Counted from the first letter of the stretch, positions 44,533 through 53,491 are shown. The stretch is DNA of 57,716 nucleotides from Clostridia bacterium (GCA_017396895.1 JAFQKN010000074.1:1-57716), one strand, 5' to 3'. The notes: generated from the letters alone by a model not told the origin. Numbers and translations: made by a program.

Positions 44533-46092
44533 TTGGCAACCGAACCCAACAACACCGCCGAACAGTTGACGGATGAACAATTATCATACGTTTATCAGAA
44601 CCGCCGTTACGTCGGTCTGAAAGAAACTGTCGGTTTTGTGCTGTGGGATGCAGCACAGTCTTTCAATATCAACGCATTTTCATCCCGCTTTGTGAACAAC
44701 ATTTTTGAATTGCCCTTGAGTTTGTCCGCATTGGCTGCCACCATCAATACACCGTGGGATATGCTCAACGACGTTCTCTTTGCCACCATCGTGGACAAGA
44801 CCCGTACCCGTTGGGGTAAATTCAGACCGTACCTGCTGGCTCTTGCCATTCCCGGCCTCATCGGCACACTCGCCTATTGGTTCCAGCCGGTATTCCTGCT
44901 CAATGCAAATAAGTGGATCAAATTCGCCTTTTATCTGTTTTTGACCATGGTGCGTGACGGTATCGGCACGTTCCAGGATATTTCAAGAACCGGCCTGATG
45001 TCAACCATCACACCGCACCCCGTTGACCGAATAAGGCTCGTTACCCTCGCCAACTGGGCATCGGGACAGTTCGGTGAAAAATTGCCCGAACAGATCTTCA
45101 CGGTGGTGCTGGATATCATCGACAACCGCAAACACGATGCCGGCAGAAGCAAGACTCTTATTACGTCCTTTGTCGGCATGGGCACGTTCACAACGCTCGT
45201 ATCCAGCGGTATGTCCTTCTGGTTCTTCATGAACTCACAGGAACGCATCCTGCAATCCGTCAAGCCCCCCTCAATCAAAATGGGTATCGAGTCCATCGTC
45301 AAGAACAAGCCGATGCTTCTGCTCACACTTTCCCAGATGCTCAACAGTTTCGGTATCGGCGGCAGCAAGACGAACTATTACACCGACGTTCTGCATTTCA
45401 ACTCTCTGACGATGATCGCAGGTATCCCTGCGGCTCCCATCAGTCCCTTGAGTTTTGCACTTGTTCCCTATTTCCGCCGCAAGTTCTCTACGAAGTTCCT
45501 GTATTTCGTGGGTAACTATTCTTCCAAGATCCTCATGGTTCCCGTTTTCCTGTTCGGCTGTATCGGCATGGATTGGAAAACGAAAGCAGGCGGTATGTAT
45601 CAAAAGGTGGTTCCCATGGGCATTGCCATGGCTATCGAAGAATTTATCTGGACGTTCTTCTACGGCACGGGTAAAGTTATCGACACCGAAATGTACAACG
45701 AATGCATGGACTACTGCGAATGGAAGATGGGTTACCGTACAGAGGCCATGACAGGTGTTGCAAAAGGTCTGGCAACAAAACTTGCAGGTGCATTCACCAA
45801 CATCATCAATACTTTGCTCATGCAAGTGTTCAATTACGACCAGTCCGCTTACAAAGCAGGTAAGGAACAGACCGATGCAGTCAAATTCTTCCTGTTTGCA
45901 TACTTTGCGATCGTTCCCACCATTACGGGTTCGTTCGGCATGATCCCGATGCTGTTCTACGATCTGTCCGGCGAAAAGAGAGAAAGAATGTATGCAGAGC
46001 TTCTTGTCCGCCGTGCAGAAGTTTCTGCCGTTGCTTCGCAAGGCAATGCAGAGGATCTCAGCCGCCTGGCAGACGAACAACTTTCCAATTAA
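44533..46092 (+). CDS. GPH-family sugar:cation symporter, second copy
   Basis: The 519-aa protein starts at TTG 44533, 7 nt after CAGGAGGG; the longer frame upstream overlaps the divergent gene. About 12 helices are present. The loop motif NTPWDMLNDVLFATIVDKTRTRWGK (residues about 74-98) and a polar segment DYCEWKMGYRTEAMTG (about 396-411) are the GPH hallmarks and match the first copy at 6.6 kb in position. The likely cargo is a sugar or glycoside. No hydrolase is directly adjacent, so the substrate remains open. Confidence 0.85.
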   Translation: MATEPNNTAEQLTDEQLSYVYQNRRYVGLKETVGFVLWDAAQSFNINAFSSRFVNNIFELPLSLSALAATINTPWDMLNDVLFATIVDKTRTRWGKFRPYLLALAIPGLIGTLAYWFQPVFLLNANKWIKFAFYLFLTMVRDGIGTFQDISRTGLMSTITPHPVDRIRLVTLANWASGQFGEKLPEQIFTVVLDIIDNRKHDAGRSKTLITSFVGMGTFTTLVSSGMSFWFFMNSQERILQSVKPPSIKMGIESIVKNKPMLLLTLSQMLNSFGIGGSKTNYYTDVLHFNSLTMIAGIPAAPISPLSFALVPYFRRKFSTKFLYFVGNYSSKILMVPVFLFGCIGMDWKTKAGGMYQKVVPMGIAMAIEEFIWTFFYGTGKVIDTEMYNECMDYCEWKMGYRTEAMTGVAKGLATKLAGAFTNIINTLLMQVFNYDQSAYKAGKEQTDAVKFFLFAYFAIVPTITGSFGMIPMLFYDLSGEKRERMYAELLVRRAEVSAVASQGNAEDLSRLADEQLSN

Positions 46093-46156
46093 ACCGGCAC
46101 AGGGTGGCGGATTCTTGTCCGTCACCCTGCATTCCGTTTTGAAATGAGGTTTTTCC

Positions 46157-47077
46157 ATGGACAAAAAAAAGAAAATTGCGATCATTGCCGCCGCCTGTGC
46201 GGCAGTTGTTGCGATCATTGTGGCTGTCATTTGCATTGTAGGCGGCAACTCCGATCCTTTTAAAGATCTCCCCGTACAGGGCATTGCTGCAGGTGAATAT
46301 CACACGAGCGTGCTGTATGCTGACGGCACGGTTGCAACCGTGGGCGGCAAAAATGATCTGCTCAGTTACGAATGTGCACAGTGGACGGACGTACAATCCA
46401 TTGCCGCAGGTTCGGATTTTACCGCCGTCATTCTGAACAACGGATTCGTGCAAACCACATCCGCTTTTCAAGGCAACACAACGTTTTGGCGCAACATCAC
46501 GGCCATTGCCGCAGGTCCGGATCATTTGGTCGGTCTGTGTGAAGACGGGACGGTCGTTGCAACGGGCAACAGCCTCAACACCGCAAAATACGCGGTTGAA
46601 GATTGGACAGACATCGTTGCCGTTGCGGCAGGTGAAAAATACACCGCAGGTCTTAAAAGCGACGGAACGGTCGTTTTGGCGGGCGCACTGAACGGCGATG
46701 TTTCCGAATTGGAAAACATCACAGCCATTGCAGGCGGATATACCCATCTGGTTGCCCTCACCGAAAAGGGCAAGGTCAAGGTGATCGGTGACACGAGTGC
46801 CGATTACGTTGATGTGGATTGGTCGGGCGTCAAATCCGTTTCTGCCGGCAAAGAGATCACGGTGGGCATCAAAAAGAACGGTAACGTGCTGATCGCCGGG
46901 GACAACAAACTCGGCAGATGCTTCGTAGAAGATTGGTCGGATTGCATTGCTGTGTCATGCGGATTATACCACACGACAGCCGTCAAAAGTAACGGCAAAC
47001 TGCTGTCTACGCAGGTGCTTTCGGGCAACGAAAACAATCTTGTCGGACAGGATGATGTTGCCTCGTTGCAGAAATAA
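46157..47077 (+). CDS. Membrane-anchored RCC1-repeat protein
   Basis: The 306-aa protein has a basic start (MDKKKK) and one membrane helix (about 7-29), placing the rest outside the cell. From about residue 40 there are seven blade-like repeats of roughly 38-45 residues with the pattern ITAIAAGPDHLVGLCEDGTV, typical of RCC1 beta-propellers. Such domains bind partner proteins or surfaces; no catalytic motif is seen. The ATG follows AATGAGGTTTTTCC. It stands downstream of the symporter and ends at a strong terminator. Confidence 0.85.
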   Translation: MDKKKKIAIIAAACAAVVAIIVAVICIVGGNSDPFKDLPVQGIAAGEYHTSVLYADGTVATVGGKNDLLSYECAQWTDVQSIAAGSDFTAVILNNGFVQTTSAFQGNTTFWRNITAIAAGPDHLVGLCEDGTVVATGNSLNTAKYAVEDWTDIVAVAAGEKYTAGLKSDGTVVLAGALNGDVSELENITAIAGGYTHLVALTEKGKVKVIGDTSADYVDVDWSGVKSVSAGKEITVGIKKNGNVLIAGDNKLGRCFVEDWSDCIAVSCGLYHTTAVKSNGKLLSTQVLSGNENNLVGQDDVASLQK

Positions 47078-47091
47078 AACAAAAAAAACAG

Positions 47092-47138
47092 GGCTTGTAT
47101 CAGCACTCCGAACGGAGCAATGATACAAGCCTTTTTTT
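47092..47138. terminator. Bidirectional terminator
   Basis: GGCTTGTATCA (47092-47102) and TGATACAAGCC (47121-47131) pair, with an inner GCTCCG-type hairpin, followed by TTTTTTTG. A-rich sequence precedes it, so it can serve the convergent HAD gene as well. Confidence 0.87.
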
Positions 47139-47144
47139 GTTTGC

Positions 47145-47903
47145 TTAAAAAGCACCCGTTGCTGCCATTTCCAGTTCAATCAGTTCGGTCACGCTTTCCA
47201 CGGTCGCATCGGCAATTTGTATGACTTCCGACACACCGTTGGCCATGGCATAAGACCGATATGCTTTGAGCATAGCAAGGTCATTGACGTTATCTCCCAC
47301 CGTAACAACATCTTCATGCATCGCACCGCACAGGGTGAGCAGATCTTCAATGCCTTTGGCCTTGTCCATGCCGGCAGGTACGATATCAAGACACGTGCCG
47401 TTCTGCAACGGATTCACAATACCCGAAAAACGGCTTGCGATCACCGCGGCTACACGTGCGGATTCTTCAAAAGTCGGCAGTGCAGTGCTGACCTGATTAA
47501 AATAGGAAAACCGTCCGATGTCTGCGACCGTTTTTCCGTCCCTCGGCTTCGCAACTGCCGTATCAGACCATATACGTACCGTTTCATCGGCGCAGACCGT
47601 TGCCCATTCGCAACCGAGTGCAAACAGTTCGGCAATGAGGTTTTGCAACACATTCTGCCCGCACTGCTTCTGTGCAAGCACTTCAAAGCGGCTGTTGAGG
47701 ATCAGTGCACCGTTGCAGGCAAGATAATAATCGAACATTATGCCGCTTTTCTCCTGCATTTCGGGGCAAAACTGCTTATCTCTGCCCGTTACGACAACGA
47801 ACAGATTCCCTTGCTTCTGCCAGCGTTCCACTGCGTTGCGTTTTGCATCATCCACACCGCCGTAATTGAGCGTTCCGTCATAGTCACTTGCAATGATCCT
47901 CAT
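47145..47903 (-). CDS. Cof-type HAD-IIB phosphatase
   Basis: The 252-aa protein has motif I IIASDYDGTLNYGG (residues 3-16), motif II VVTGRDK (about 38-44), motif III Lys in MDKAKGIEDLL, and motif IV VVTVGDNVNDLAMLKAY (about 196-212). The cap between motifs II and III marks subfamily IIB, sugar- or cofactor-phosphate phosphatases. The substrate is unknown. The ribosome site before the ATG at 47903 is weak. The gene lies 87 bp downstream of the acyl-CoA synthetase gene and may be cotranscribed with it. Confidence 0.88.
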   Translation of the reverse strand: MRIIASDYDGTLNYGGVDDAKRNAVERWQKQGNLFVVVTGRDKQFCPEMQEKSGIMFDYYLACNGALILNSRFEVLAQKQCGQNVLQNLIAELFALGCEWATVCADETVRIWSDTAVAKPRDGKTVADIGRFSYFNQVSTALPTFEESARVAAVIASRFSGIVNPLQNGTCLDIVPAGMDKAKGIEDLLTLCGAMHEDVVTVGDNVNDLAMLKAYRSYAMANGVSEVIQIADATVESVTELIELEMAATGAF

Positions 47904-47990
47904 ACATTTTCCGCCGCGCCGTCACCGAACGGACAACGGCACGGCATCTCCTTTTCGTTTTTTTATTGCCGAACAGTCTGCTTTATATGC

Positions 47991-50291
47991 TTATTTCTGC
48001 ATTTTTGCCATGTCATTTTTACGGATCTCAACACGTCTGACTTTGCCGCTGATGGTCTTGGGAAGTTCATCTGCAAATTCCACGATTCGCGGATATTTAT
48101 AAGGTGCCGTATGTGTTTTGACGTATTCCTGCACCTCTTTTTTCAGTGCATCACTGCCAACCGTTCCTTTCACCAGGACAATCGTTGCCTTAACGATCTG
48201 TCCGCGCACTTCATCGGGAACCGGTGTAACTGCACATTCCAGTACATAGGGCAATTCCATGATAACACTTTCGATCTCAAAGGGCCCGATGCGGTAACCG
48301 GAAGATTTGATAACATCATCAATGCGGCCGACGTACCAAAGATAACCGTCTTCGTCCATCGTTGCCTGATCTCCGGTATGATAGTAACCGTCGTGCCAGA
48401 CTTCATTGGTCTTTTCTTCATCCAGATAATAGCCGATAAACAGTCCGCATGGAGCATTTTCCTTGGTACGGATGCAGATTTCACCCGTATCACCTGTTTT
48501 GCATTCATTGCCGTCGGGATCCAGAATCACAACGTCATAAAGCGGACTCGGTCTGCCCATGGAACCGATTTTCGGAGTTGAACCGACAAAATTTGCGATC
48601 GACAGCGTTGTTTCGGTCTGTCCGAACCCTTCCATGATGGTCAGGCCCGTTGCATTTTTGAACTGATTGAATACCTCGGGGTTCAATGCTTCACCGGCCG
48701 TTGTTGCGTATTCGATGGACGACAAGTCATACTTTGAAAGATCCTCTTTGATAAAGAACCGGTACATGGTCGGGGGAGCGCAGAACGTGGTGATATGATA
48801 CTTTGCAAACATCGGCAAAATATCTTCGGAACGGAATCTGTCAAAGTCATAGGTAAATACGGCCGCTTCACAGAGCCACTGTCCGTAAAGTTTGCCCCAC
48901 AGCGCTTTTCCCCAACCGGTATCGGAGATCGTAAAATGCAATCCGTTGGGTTTTACGTTGTGCCAATGTTTGGCTGTCGGATAATGTCCCAATGCATACT
49001 TATAAGAATGCGTTGCGATACGCGGATAACCGGTCGTACCCGAAGTAAAGAGCATCAGCATCGGATCATTGCCGCAGGGAGCGTTTTCGGTACGCAGGAA
49101 ATGCGTGCTGAAGCGTTCCATTTCCACGTTAAAATCGTGCCATCCGTCTTTCTTGCCGCCAACCAGAATTTTAAGCATTCCCGGGAAATTCACTGCGGCC
49201 TTTTCTGCTTCAGCCGCCACATCACCGTCTGCAGTGCATACGATCGCTTTCACTTTTGCGGCTTTATATCTGTAATCAAAATCATGTTCAACAAGTTGAT
49301 TGGTTGCGGGAATTGCGATCGCTCCGATCTTATGCAATGCGAGCATACAGAACCAGAACTGATAATGCCGTTTGAGCACCAACATGACCGTATCGCCTCT
49401 TTGGATGCCGAGCGATTCAAAATAGTTGGCAGTCTTTGCCGAATACTTTTTCAAATCACCAAAGGTGAATCTGCGGTCGGTTTTATCGTTTGCAACCCAC
49501 AGCATGGCAAGTTTGTCGGGTGTCTTTTCCGCGATGGCATCCACACAGTCAAACGCAAAATTAAACCGATCGGCATTTTTGAAGTCGATGCCGCTGAACA
49601 CACCGTTCTCATCATAGTAAGACGCAACAAATTGATCGGCAACGGTCGTTTCGGCAACGGTCGTATCAACCGTTCTCGCGGGTGTAAAGGGCATTTCGGG
49701 ATATTCCTCACTCACCTGTCCGTCTTGCGGATTGAGGACCACGGCATAAAACTCACAACCGCCTTCACTGACAGCGATCATACCGTGCGGGATCTGACTG
49801 TTATAAAAAATCGAATCTCCCTCATGAAGCACGTCTACGTGATTGCCGATCTGCACTTTCAATGCCCCTTTGACGATCACATCGAACTCCTGTCCGTTGT
49901 GTGAACTGAGTTTCAAGGGTGCTTGCTGTTCTTCAGGCAAAAAGGGGAAATTCACAAGGAAGGGTTCTGCCTGTTTATCTTTGAATTTGGGTGCAAGATT
50001 ATTATACACGACGCCGTGCTTTTTGACAATCTGCAAACCTTCCCCTTTCCTGGTAACGGCAAATGAGGTCAATGTGCTGCTTCTTCCCTCCAGCAAATCG
50101 ACAACCTCTACATCGCAGGCTTTGGCACACTTATAAATAAAAGTAAAACTGAAATCGGTTTCACCCTGTTCCAAAACCCGCAATTCATCGACAGACACAC
50201 CTGTGAGTTTCGCAAGTTCGGCTTGCGTATAGCCCTTTGCCTCACGCAGATCTTTGATTCTTCCTGCAACTTCTTTCAAACTGTAATCCAT
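47991..50291 (-). CDS. XRE-cupin-acyl-CoA synthetase fusion protein
   Basis: The 766-aa protein joins three parts. Residues 1-70 are an XRE helix-turn-helix (RIKDLREAKGYTQAELAKLTG). Residues about 125-190 are a cupin (HNGQEFDVIVKGALKVQIG, then GDSIFYNSQIPHG). Residues about 235-766 are an AMP-forming acyl-CoA synthetase with LFTSGTTGYPRIATHS, GFGQTETTL, YHTGDQATMDEDGY, GRIDDVIKSSGYRIGPFE and the catalytic Lys750 in PKTISGKVRR. The enzyme part resembles medium-chain acyl-CoA synthetases. XRE-cupin regulators are common as separate proteins; fusion to a ligase is unusual and suggests a sensor of its own substrate. A T-box leader precedes it. Confidence 0.88.
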   Translation of the reverse strand: MDYSLKEVAGRIKDLREAKGYTQAELAKLTGVSVDELRVLEQGETDFSFTFIYKCAKACDVEVVDLLEGRSSTLTSFAVTRKGEGLQIVKKHGVVYNNLAPKFKDKQAEPFLVNFPFLPEEQQAPLKLSSHNGQEFDVIVKGALKVQIGNHVDVLHEGDSIFYNSQIPHGMIAVSEGGCEFYAVVLNPQDGQVSEEYPEMPFTPARTVDTTVAETTVADQFVASYYDENGVFSGIDFKNADRFNFAFDCVDAIAEKTPDKLAMLWVANDKTDRRFTFGDLKKYSAKTANYFESLGIQRGDTVMLVLKRHYQFWFCMLALHKIGAIAIPATNQLVEHDFDYRYKAAKVKAIVCTADGDVAAEAEKAAVNFPGMLKILVGGKKDGWHDFNVEMERFSTHFLRTENAPCGNDPMLMLFTSGTTGYPRIATHSYKYALGHYPTAKHWHNVKPNGLHFTISDTGWGKALWGKLYGQWLCEAAVFTYDFDRFRSEDILPMFAKYHITTFCAPPTMYRFFIKEDLSKYDLSSIEYATTAGEALNPEVFNQFKNATGLTIMEGFGQTETTLSIANFVGSTPKIGSMGRPSPLYDVVILDPDGNECKTGDTGEICIRTKENAPCGLFIGYYLDEEKTNEVWHDGYYHTGDQATMDEDGYLWYVGRIDDVIKSSGYRIGPFEIESVIMELPYVLECAVTPVPDEVRGQIVKATIVLVKGTVGSDALKKEVQEYVKTHTAPYKYPRIVEFADELPKTISGKVRRVEIRKNDMAKMQK

Positions 50292-50329
50292 GTTCGCTGT
50301 CTCCTTTTATCTGAATATCCAATTTGAAT

Positions 50330-50613
50330 AAAACAAAAAACCCGTCTCAAAAGAAAACCTTTGAGACGAGTATGAAACCCGCGGTACCACTCAAATTACG
50401 GAAAAATATTCCGTCACTTTCCGGGCTCAAACAAGCCCTTTGCTTTTACGCAGCATTACGGAAGGAGTCTACTTGCATTCGCTTTCGGTCCTCCGACTCA
50501 GAAGGGATAAGTCATTGGAAAGATTCGCTGTTGTCTCGCACCAAAACGACAACTCTCTGTGAGTTACACTTTCCGACCGTCTTCATCACAGTCGTTTTGT
50601 GATATTCAAATTT
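50330..50613 (-). promoter_or_regulatory. T-box riboswitch with terminator, upstream of the fusion gene
   Basis: On the minus strand the leader contains the T-box sequence TTGAGTGGTACCGCGGG (near 50395-50379), the distal Stem I part CAGAGAG...GGTGCGAG (50560-50530), a Stem II with an AGTA turn (GAGTC/GACTC), and Stem III GGGCTTGTTTGAGCCC. The terminator is CTCGTCTCAAAGG...TTTGAGACGGGTTTTTT (50370-50335). Uncharged tRNA would bind and allow read-through into the synthetase gene. By position in the TGA-NNN-ATCCC pattern the specifier could be CTT (Leu), but I cannot fold it here; other codons such as GAC are possible. Confidence 0.9.
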
Positions 50614-50619
50614 GACATG

Positions 50620-50648
50620 ATTTTAGCACGTCATAGTGCAAAAGTCAA
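50620..50648 (-). promoter_or_regulatory. Promoter for the T-box leader
   Basis: On the minus strand TTGACT (50643-50648) and TAAAAT (50620-50625) are 17 bp apart, so transcription should start near 50613. The T-box gene is therefore a separate transcript from the ACT-MBL gene. Confidence 0.65.
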
Positions 50649-50672
50649 GTGTTTTTTTTATTTTTTTCTGTT

Positions 50673-52109
50673 TTATGCATTGACAGAATAATCTTTTTTA
50701 AATCCGTGTGCTCCGAAGATCTGCCACGAACCGACACCGAGCCGACCGATGACTGCTTTTCTTTCCTCTGCACAAAGTTTGGGATCGGTATCAACGGAAG
50801 TCATCAATATCGGAGCATACTGATTATATGCTGCCTGTTCGGGGGTTAATCCATGCAGATTGATATAAATATCGCCGGTCAGAGCAATATGATGCGTATA
50901 GTCGATCAATACGATCTCTCCCGGCAAATGACCGCCTTTTCCCTCGTAGACCTCAAAATGCAATTCTTCGAAATCAAAAAAGCCGATCTGCGTAAGCGGT
51001 TGTGTCAGATGATCGACATTCGGCCATGGGGTTTTTATTTTTTTCGGATCGGTCGGTTCGTATGACGTAAGAATTTTACAGATGTTTATATACGGTCTGT
51101 GCAATGGATTCTTTTCCCGATAACCGTCATTTCCGAGATACTCATTTTGCAGGCAAAGAGCTGTTTTGGGACTTGCGATAACCTCATCGAACAACGGCAA
51201 CAATCCGCAATGGTCCACATCGGCATGGGTTACGAGCACCGTTTTTTTGATTTCGTTAAAATCGGGCAACACCTTGTGTATCACACCGAGCATCTCCTCT
51301 TTGTAGCAGGCATAGCCGCTGTCAACAAACAATACCCTCTCATTGCTCTTTATTATAATGGTATTACTGCCGCAAGGCGGTTCAATCAGAATGATCTGCG
51401 TATGCTCGGTTATTTTGTGGTTGCTGACTCTCGGCGCAAACGACGCGCCTTTTGAAGCACCGAGCAATTCTGCAAATTTACTGATGCTGTCAAACGTTCT
51501 GTAAGGTGACAAGCCTTTTTCATCAAGCGTTTGCATGGCAAGATTCACGTGCACCAACAATTCACGGCTTATTTCTTCCGACAGCCCCATGATCTGCGAC
51601 AAACCTATAACATAGGTATGATAAAAAATACTGTTATCATAAACCTTTGTTGAACTGTTATAGTTGATTACCCGCACTTTGCACAGTTTTTCGGCTTCCG
51701 CAAGAAATTCGGAGATCTTATCCATATCATCAACATACAAGCCCATTTTGAAGTATTGATAATCTGTTCCGTTCTCTTGTGAACTGATATAGGAAATATT
51801 GAAATTAAAACGGCTGATCAACGTCAGCACATTCGTAACACTGCCCGGGATATCCGCAAGACAGAATTCAATCAAAACAATTCCGGTTTTGCTGTCATTA
51901 TTTTGCAGATATCCGATCCTTTCAAGTTCAACATCCGCTTTTTCCAATTGCTCGCTCGTGCCTTCCGCATCAATAAATAGCGTGTGGGAATCAACAGCCT
52001 TGTTATAACTCACACGTGTGATATTTATGCCCAACGCAGAAAAACATTTGCTTGCCTTCAAAAAAGCACCTATATGATCCGGCATGGACGTGATATATGT
52101 CTTTTTCAT
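50673..52109 (-). CDS. ACT-domain plus metallo-beta-lactamase fusion protein
   Basis: The 478-aa protein starts at ATG 52109 (MKKTYITSMPDHIG), 6 nt after AAGGAGG. Two ACT-like modules (about 3-75 and 77-150) come first, the second with FCLADIPGSVTNVLTLISRF. Then comes a linker of about 80 residues and an MBL fold (about 235-450) with VTHADVDHCGLLPLF (the HxDxDH-like metal motif), and GKGGHLPGEIVL and LTGDIYI for further ligands. ACT domains bind amino acids; MBL hydrolases act on esters, thioesters or nucleotides. The combination suggests an amino-acid-controlled hydrolase (inference). It lies between ilvE and the T-box gene on the same strand. Confidence 0.82.
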   Translation of the reverse strand: MKKTYITSMPDHIGAFLKASKCFSALGINITRVSYNKAVDSHTLFIDAEGTSEQLEKADVELERIGYLQNNDSKTGIVLIEFCLADIPGSVTNVLTLISRFNFNISYISSQENGTDYQYFKMGLYVDDMDKISEFLAEAEKLCKVRVINYNSSTKVYDNSIFYHTYVIGLSQIMGLSEEISRELLVHVNLAMQTLDEKGLSPYRTFDSISKFAELLGASKGASFAPRVSNHKITEHTQIILIEPPCGSNTIIIKSNERVLFVDSGYACYKEEMLGVIHKVLPDFNEIKKTVLVTHADVDHCGLLPLFDEVIASPKTALCLQNEYLGNDGYREKNPLHRPYINICKILTSYEPTDPKKIKTPWPNVDHLTQPLTQIGFFDFEELHFEVYEGKGGHLPGEIVLIDYTHHIALTGDIYINLHGLTPEQAAYNQYAPILMTSVDTDPKLCAEERKAVIGRLGVGSWQIFGAHGFKKDYSVNA

Positions 52110-52130
52110 CTGCGGCCTCCTTATTTTCAA

Positions 52131-52264
52131 GAAAACGGCTTCACCGTACGTCTACGGCGACCGTTTTCGATTTGTCGCACGCCTTAGGCGGGACATAAAA
52201 ATTTTTTTTGCTTTATAGGAGGAATTTCCTATAAAGCAATAAACGACCGGGCCCCCGGTCGTTT
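52131..52264 (-). other. Cluster of hairpins between ilvE and the ACT-MBL gene
   Basis: Four inverted repeats follow one another: AAACGACCGG/CCGGTCGTTT (52241-52264) and TTGCTTTATAGGA/TCCTATAAAGCAA (52208-52239), likely ending ilvE transcription; then CGCC/GGCG (near 52179-52191), and GAAAACGG/CCGTTTTC (52131-52168) with inner CCGT/ACGG, placed in the leader of the ACT-MBL gene. It could be terminator plus attenuator; I match it to no known family. Confidence 0.6.
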
Positions 52265-52271
52265 ATCAGTT

Positions 52272-53297
52272 TTACATGATTTCTTCGATCCAGCCTTCGG
52301 GAGCAGGAAGTTTGCCCATCTGAATACCGGTGAGCGTATCATAAAGTTTCTTGGTAACAGGACCCATTTCCTGCATACCTGCGGGGAAGCAGATCTCTTT
52401 GCCGTGATCGACGATCTTGCCGACGGGAGAAATGACTGCCGCCGTACCGCAAAGACCGCATTCTGCAAAATCGGAGATTTCAGCCAGTTCGATCTCGCGT
52501 TCTTCGACTTCGAGTCCGAGATATTCTTTTGCAACGTACATCAGAGAACGGCGCGTGATGGACGGCAGAATGCTGTCGGACTTGGGAGTAAGCACTTTGT
52601 TGTCCTTGGTCACGAACAGAATGTTGGCACCGCCCGTTTCTTCGATCTTGGTGCGTGTGCCGGGATCAAGATAGATGTTTTCATCGAATCCGCAGTTGTG
52701 GGCGTCAACGATGTTATAAAGGCTCATAGCATAGTTAAGACCGGCTTTGATGTTGCCCGTTCCTTTAGGTGCGGCACGGTCAAGATCACTGATGCGAACG
52801 GTCAGAGGCTTTACACCGCCTTTGAAATAAGGGCCGACAGGGGTGCAAAGAATGCGGAACTGATATTCCGTGGCAGGTTTGACACCGATGACGGCATCCG
52901 AACCGAACATATAAGGACGCAGATAAAGCGTTGCACCCGAACCGAAGGGCGGAACAAATGCGGCATTGGCTTTGACCACTTCACGAACGGCTTCAATGAA
53001 GCGTTCTTTCGGGAACACGGGCATCTGCAAACGCTTGCAGGAAGCCTCCAGACGGTCTGCATTGAGGTCGGGACGGAAGCAGACGATGCGGCCGTCTTCC
53101 GTAGTGTAAGCCTTCAAACCTTCAAAAACGGTCTGGGCATACTGCAGAACACCTGCGCATTCACTGATGCATACCATAGGATCGGTGCTCAATGTGCCTT
53201 CATCCCATGCGCCGTTTTTCCAGTTGGACACAAAGCGGTAATCGGTCGGCATATAACCGAAACCGAGTTCACCCCAGTTGATATCTTTCTTTTCCAT
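52272..53297 (-). CDS. ilvE: Branched-chain amino acid aminotransferase IlvE
   Basis: The 341-aa protein carries the class IV transaminase fold: YAQTVFEGLKAY (about 53-64), the PLP Lys region GTGNIKAGLNYAMSL (about 182-196, Lys187), the conserved DPGTRTKIEETGGANI (about 212-227) and the C-terminal CGTAAVISPVGKI (phosphate cup). The length matches the type II IlvE group. It makes and breaks down Leu, Ile and Val with 2-oxoglutarate. Transcription starts from a consensus TTGACA-17-TATAAT promoter; no T-box is seen before it. Confidence 0.94.
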   Translation of the reverse strand: MEKKDINWGELGFGYMPTDYRFVSNWKNGAWDEGTLSTDPMVCISECAGVLQYAQTVFEGLKAYTTEDGRIVCFRPDLNADRLEASCKRLQMPVFPKERFIEAVREVVKANAAFVPPFGSGATLYLRPYMFGSDAVIGVKPATEYQFRILCTPVGPYFKGGVKPLTVRISDLDRAAPKGTGNIKAGLNYAMSLYNIVDAHNCGFDENIYLDPGTRTKIEETGGANILFVTKDNKVLTPKSDSILPSITRRSLMYVAKEYLGLEVEEREIELAEISDFAECGLCGTAAVISPVGKIVDHGKEICFPAGMQEMGPVTKKLYDTLTGIQMGKLPAPEGWIEEIM

Positions 53298-53337
53298 TAT
53301 AAAAACCTCTTTTCAAAAAAGATCATATTTTTAGTAA

Positions 53338-53366
53338 ATTATAGGGCAGAGAAATAGGTTTGTCAA
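53338..53366 (-). promoter_or_regulatory. Consensus promoter for ilvE
   Basis: On the minus strand TTGACA (53361-53366) and TATAAT (53338-53343) are perfect boxes with a 17-bp spacer. Confidence 0.8.
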
Positions 53367-53462
53367 GTCCCGACTTATACGTTAGCAGAGATCCCCGATT
53401 ATTATTTATAAGCAATAAGAATAAAAAAATTTGCAACAACCGACTTTTTTACCGTTTCGTTA

Positions 53463-53491
53463 TTGACTTTTTTTTGTTAAAGTTGTACAAT
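53463..53491 (+). promoter_or_regulatory. Promoter for rny-ymdB
   Basis: TTGACT (53463-53468) and TACAAT (53486-53491) are 17 bp apart. The leader to 53704 is about 207 nt and holds no gene I can support. Confidence 0.6.

Noticed and set aside
47217-48581. Plus-strand frame of 454 aa
   Set aside because: Antisense to the HAD and acyl-CoA synthetase genes, crossing their boundary, which a real gene would not be expected to do.
50330-50613. T-box assigned to the ACT-MBL gene
   Set aside because: The T-box is read on the minus strand after that gene ends, and a promoter just before it starts a new transcript toward the synthetase gene.
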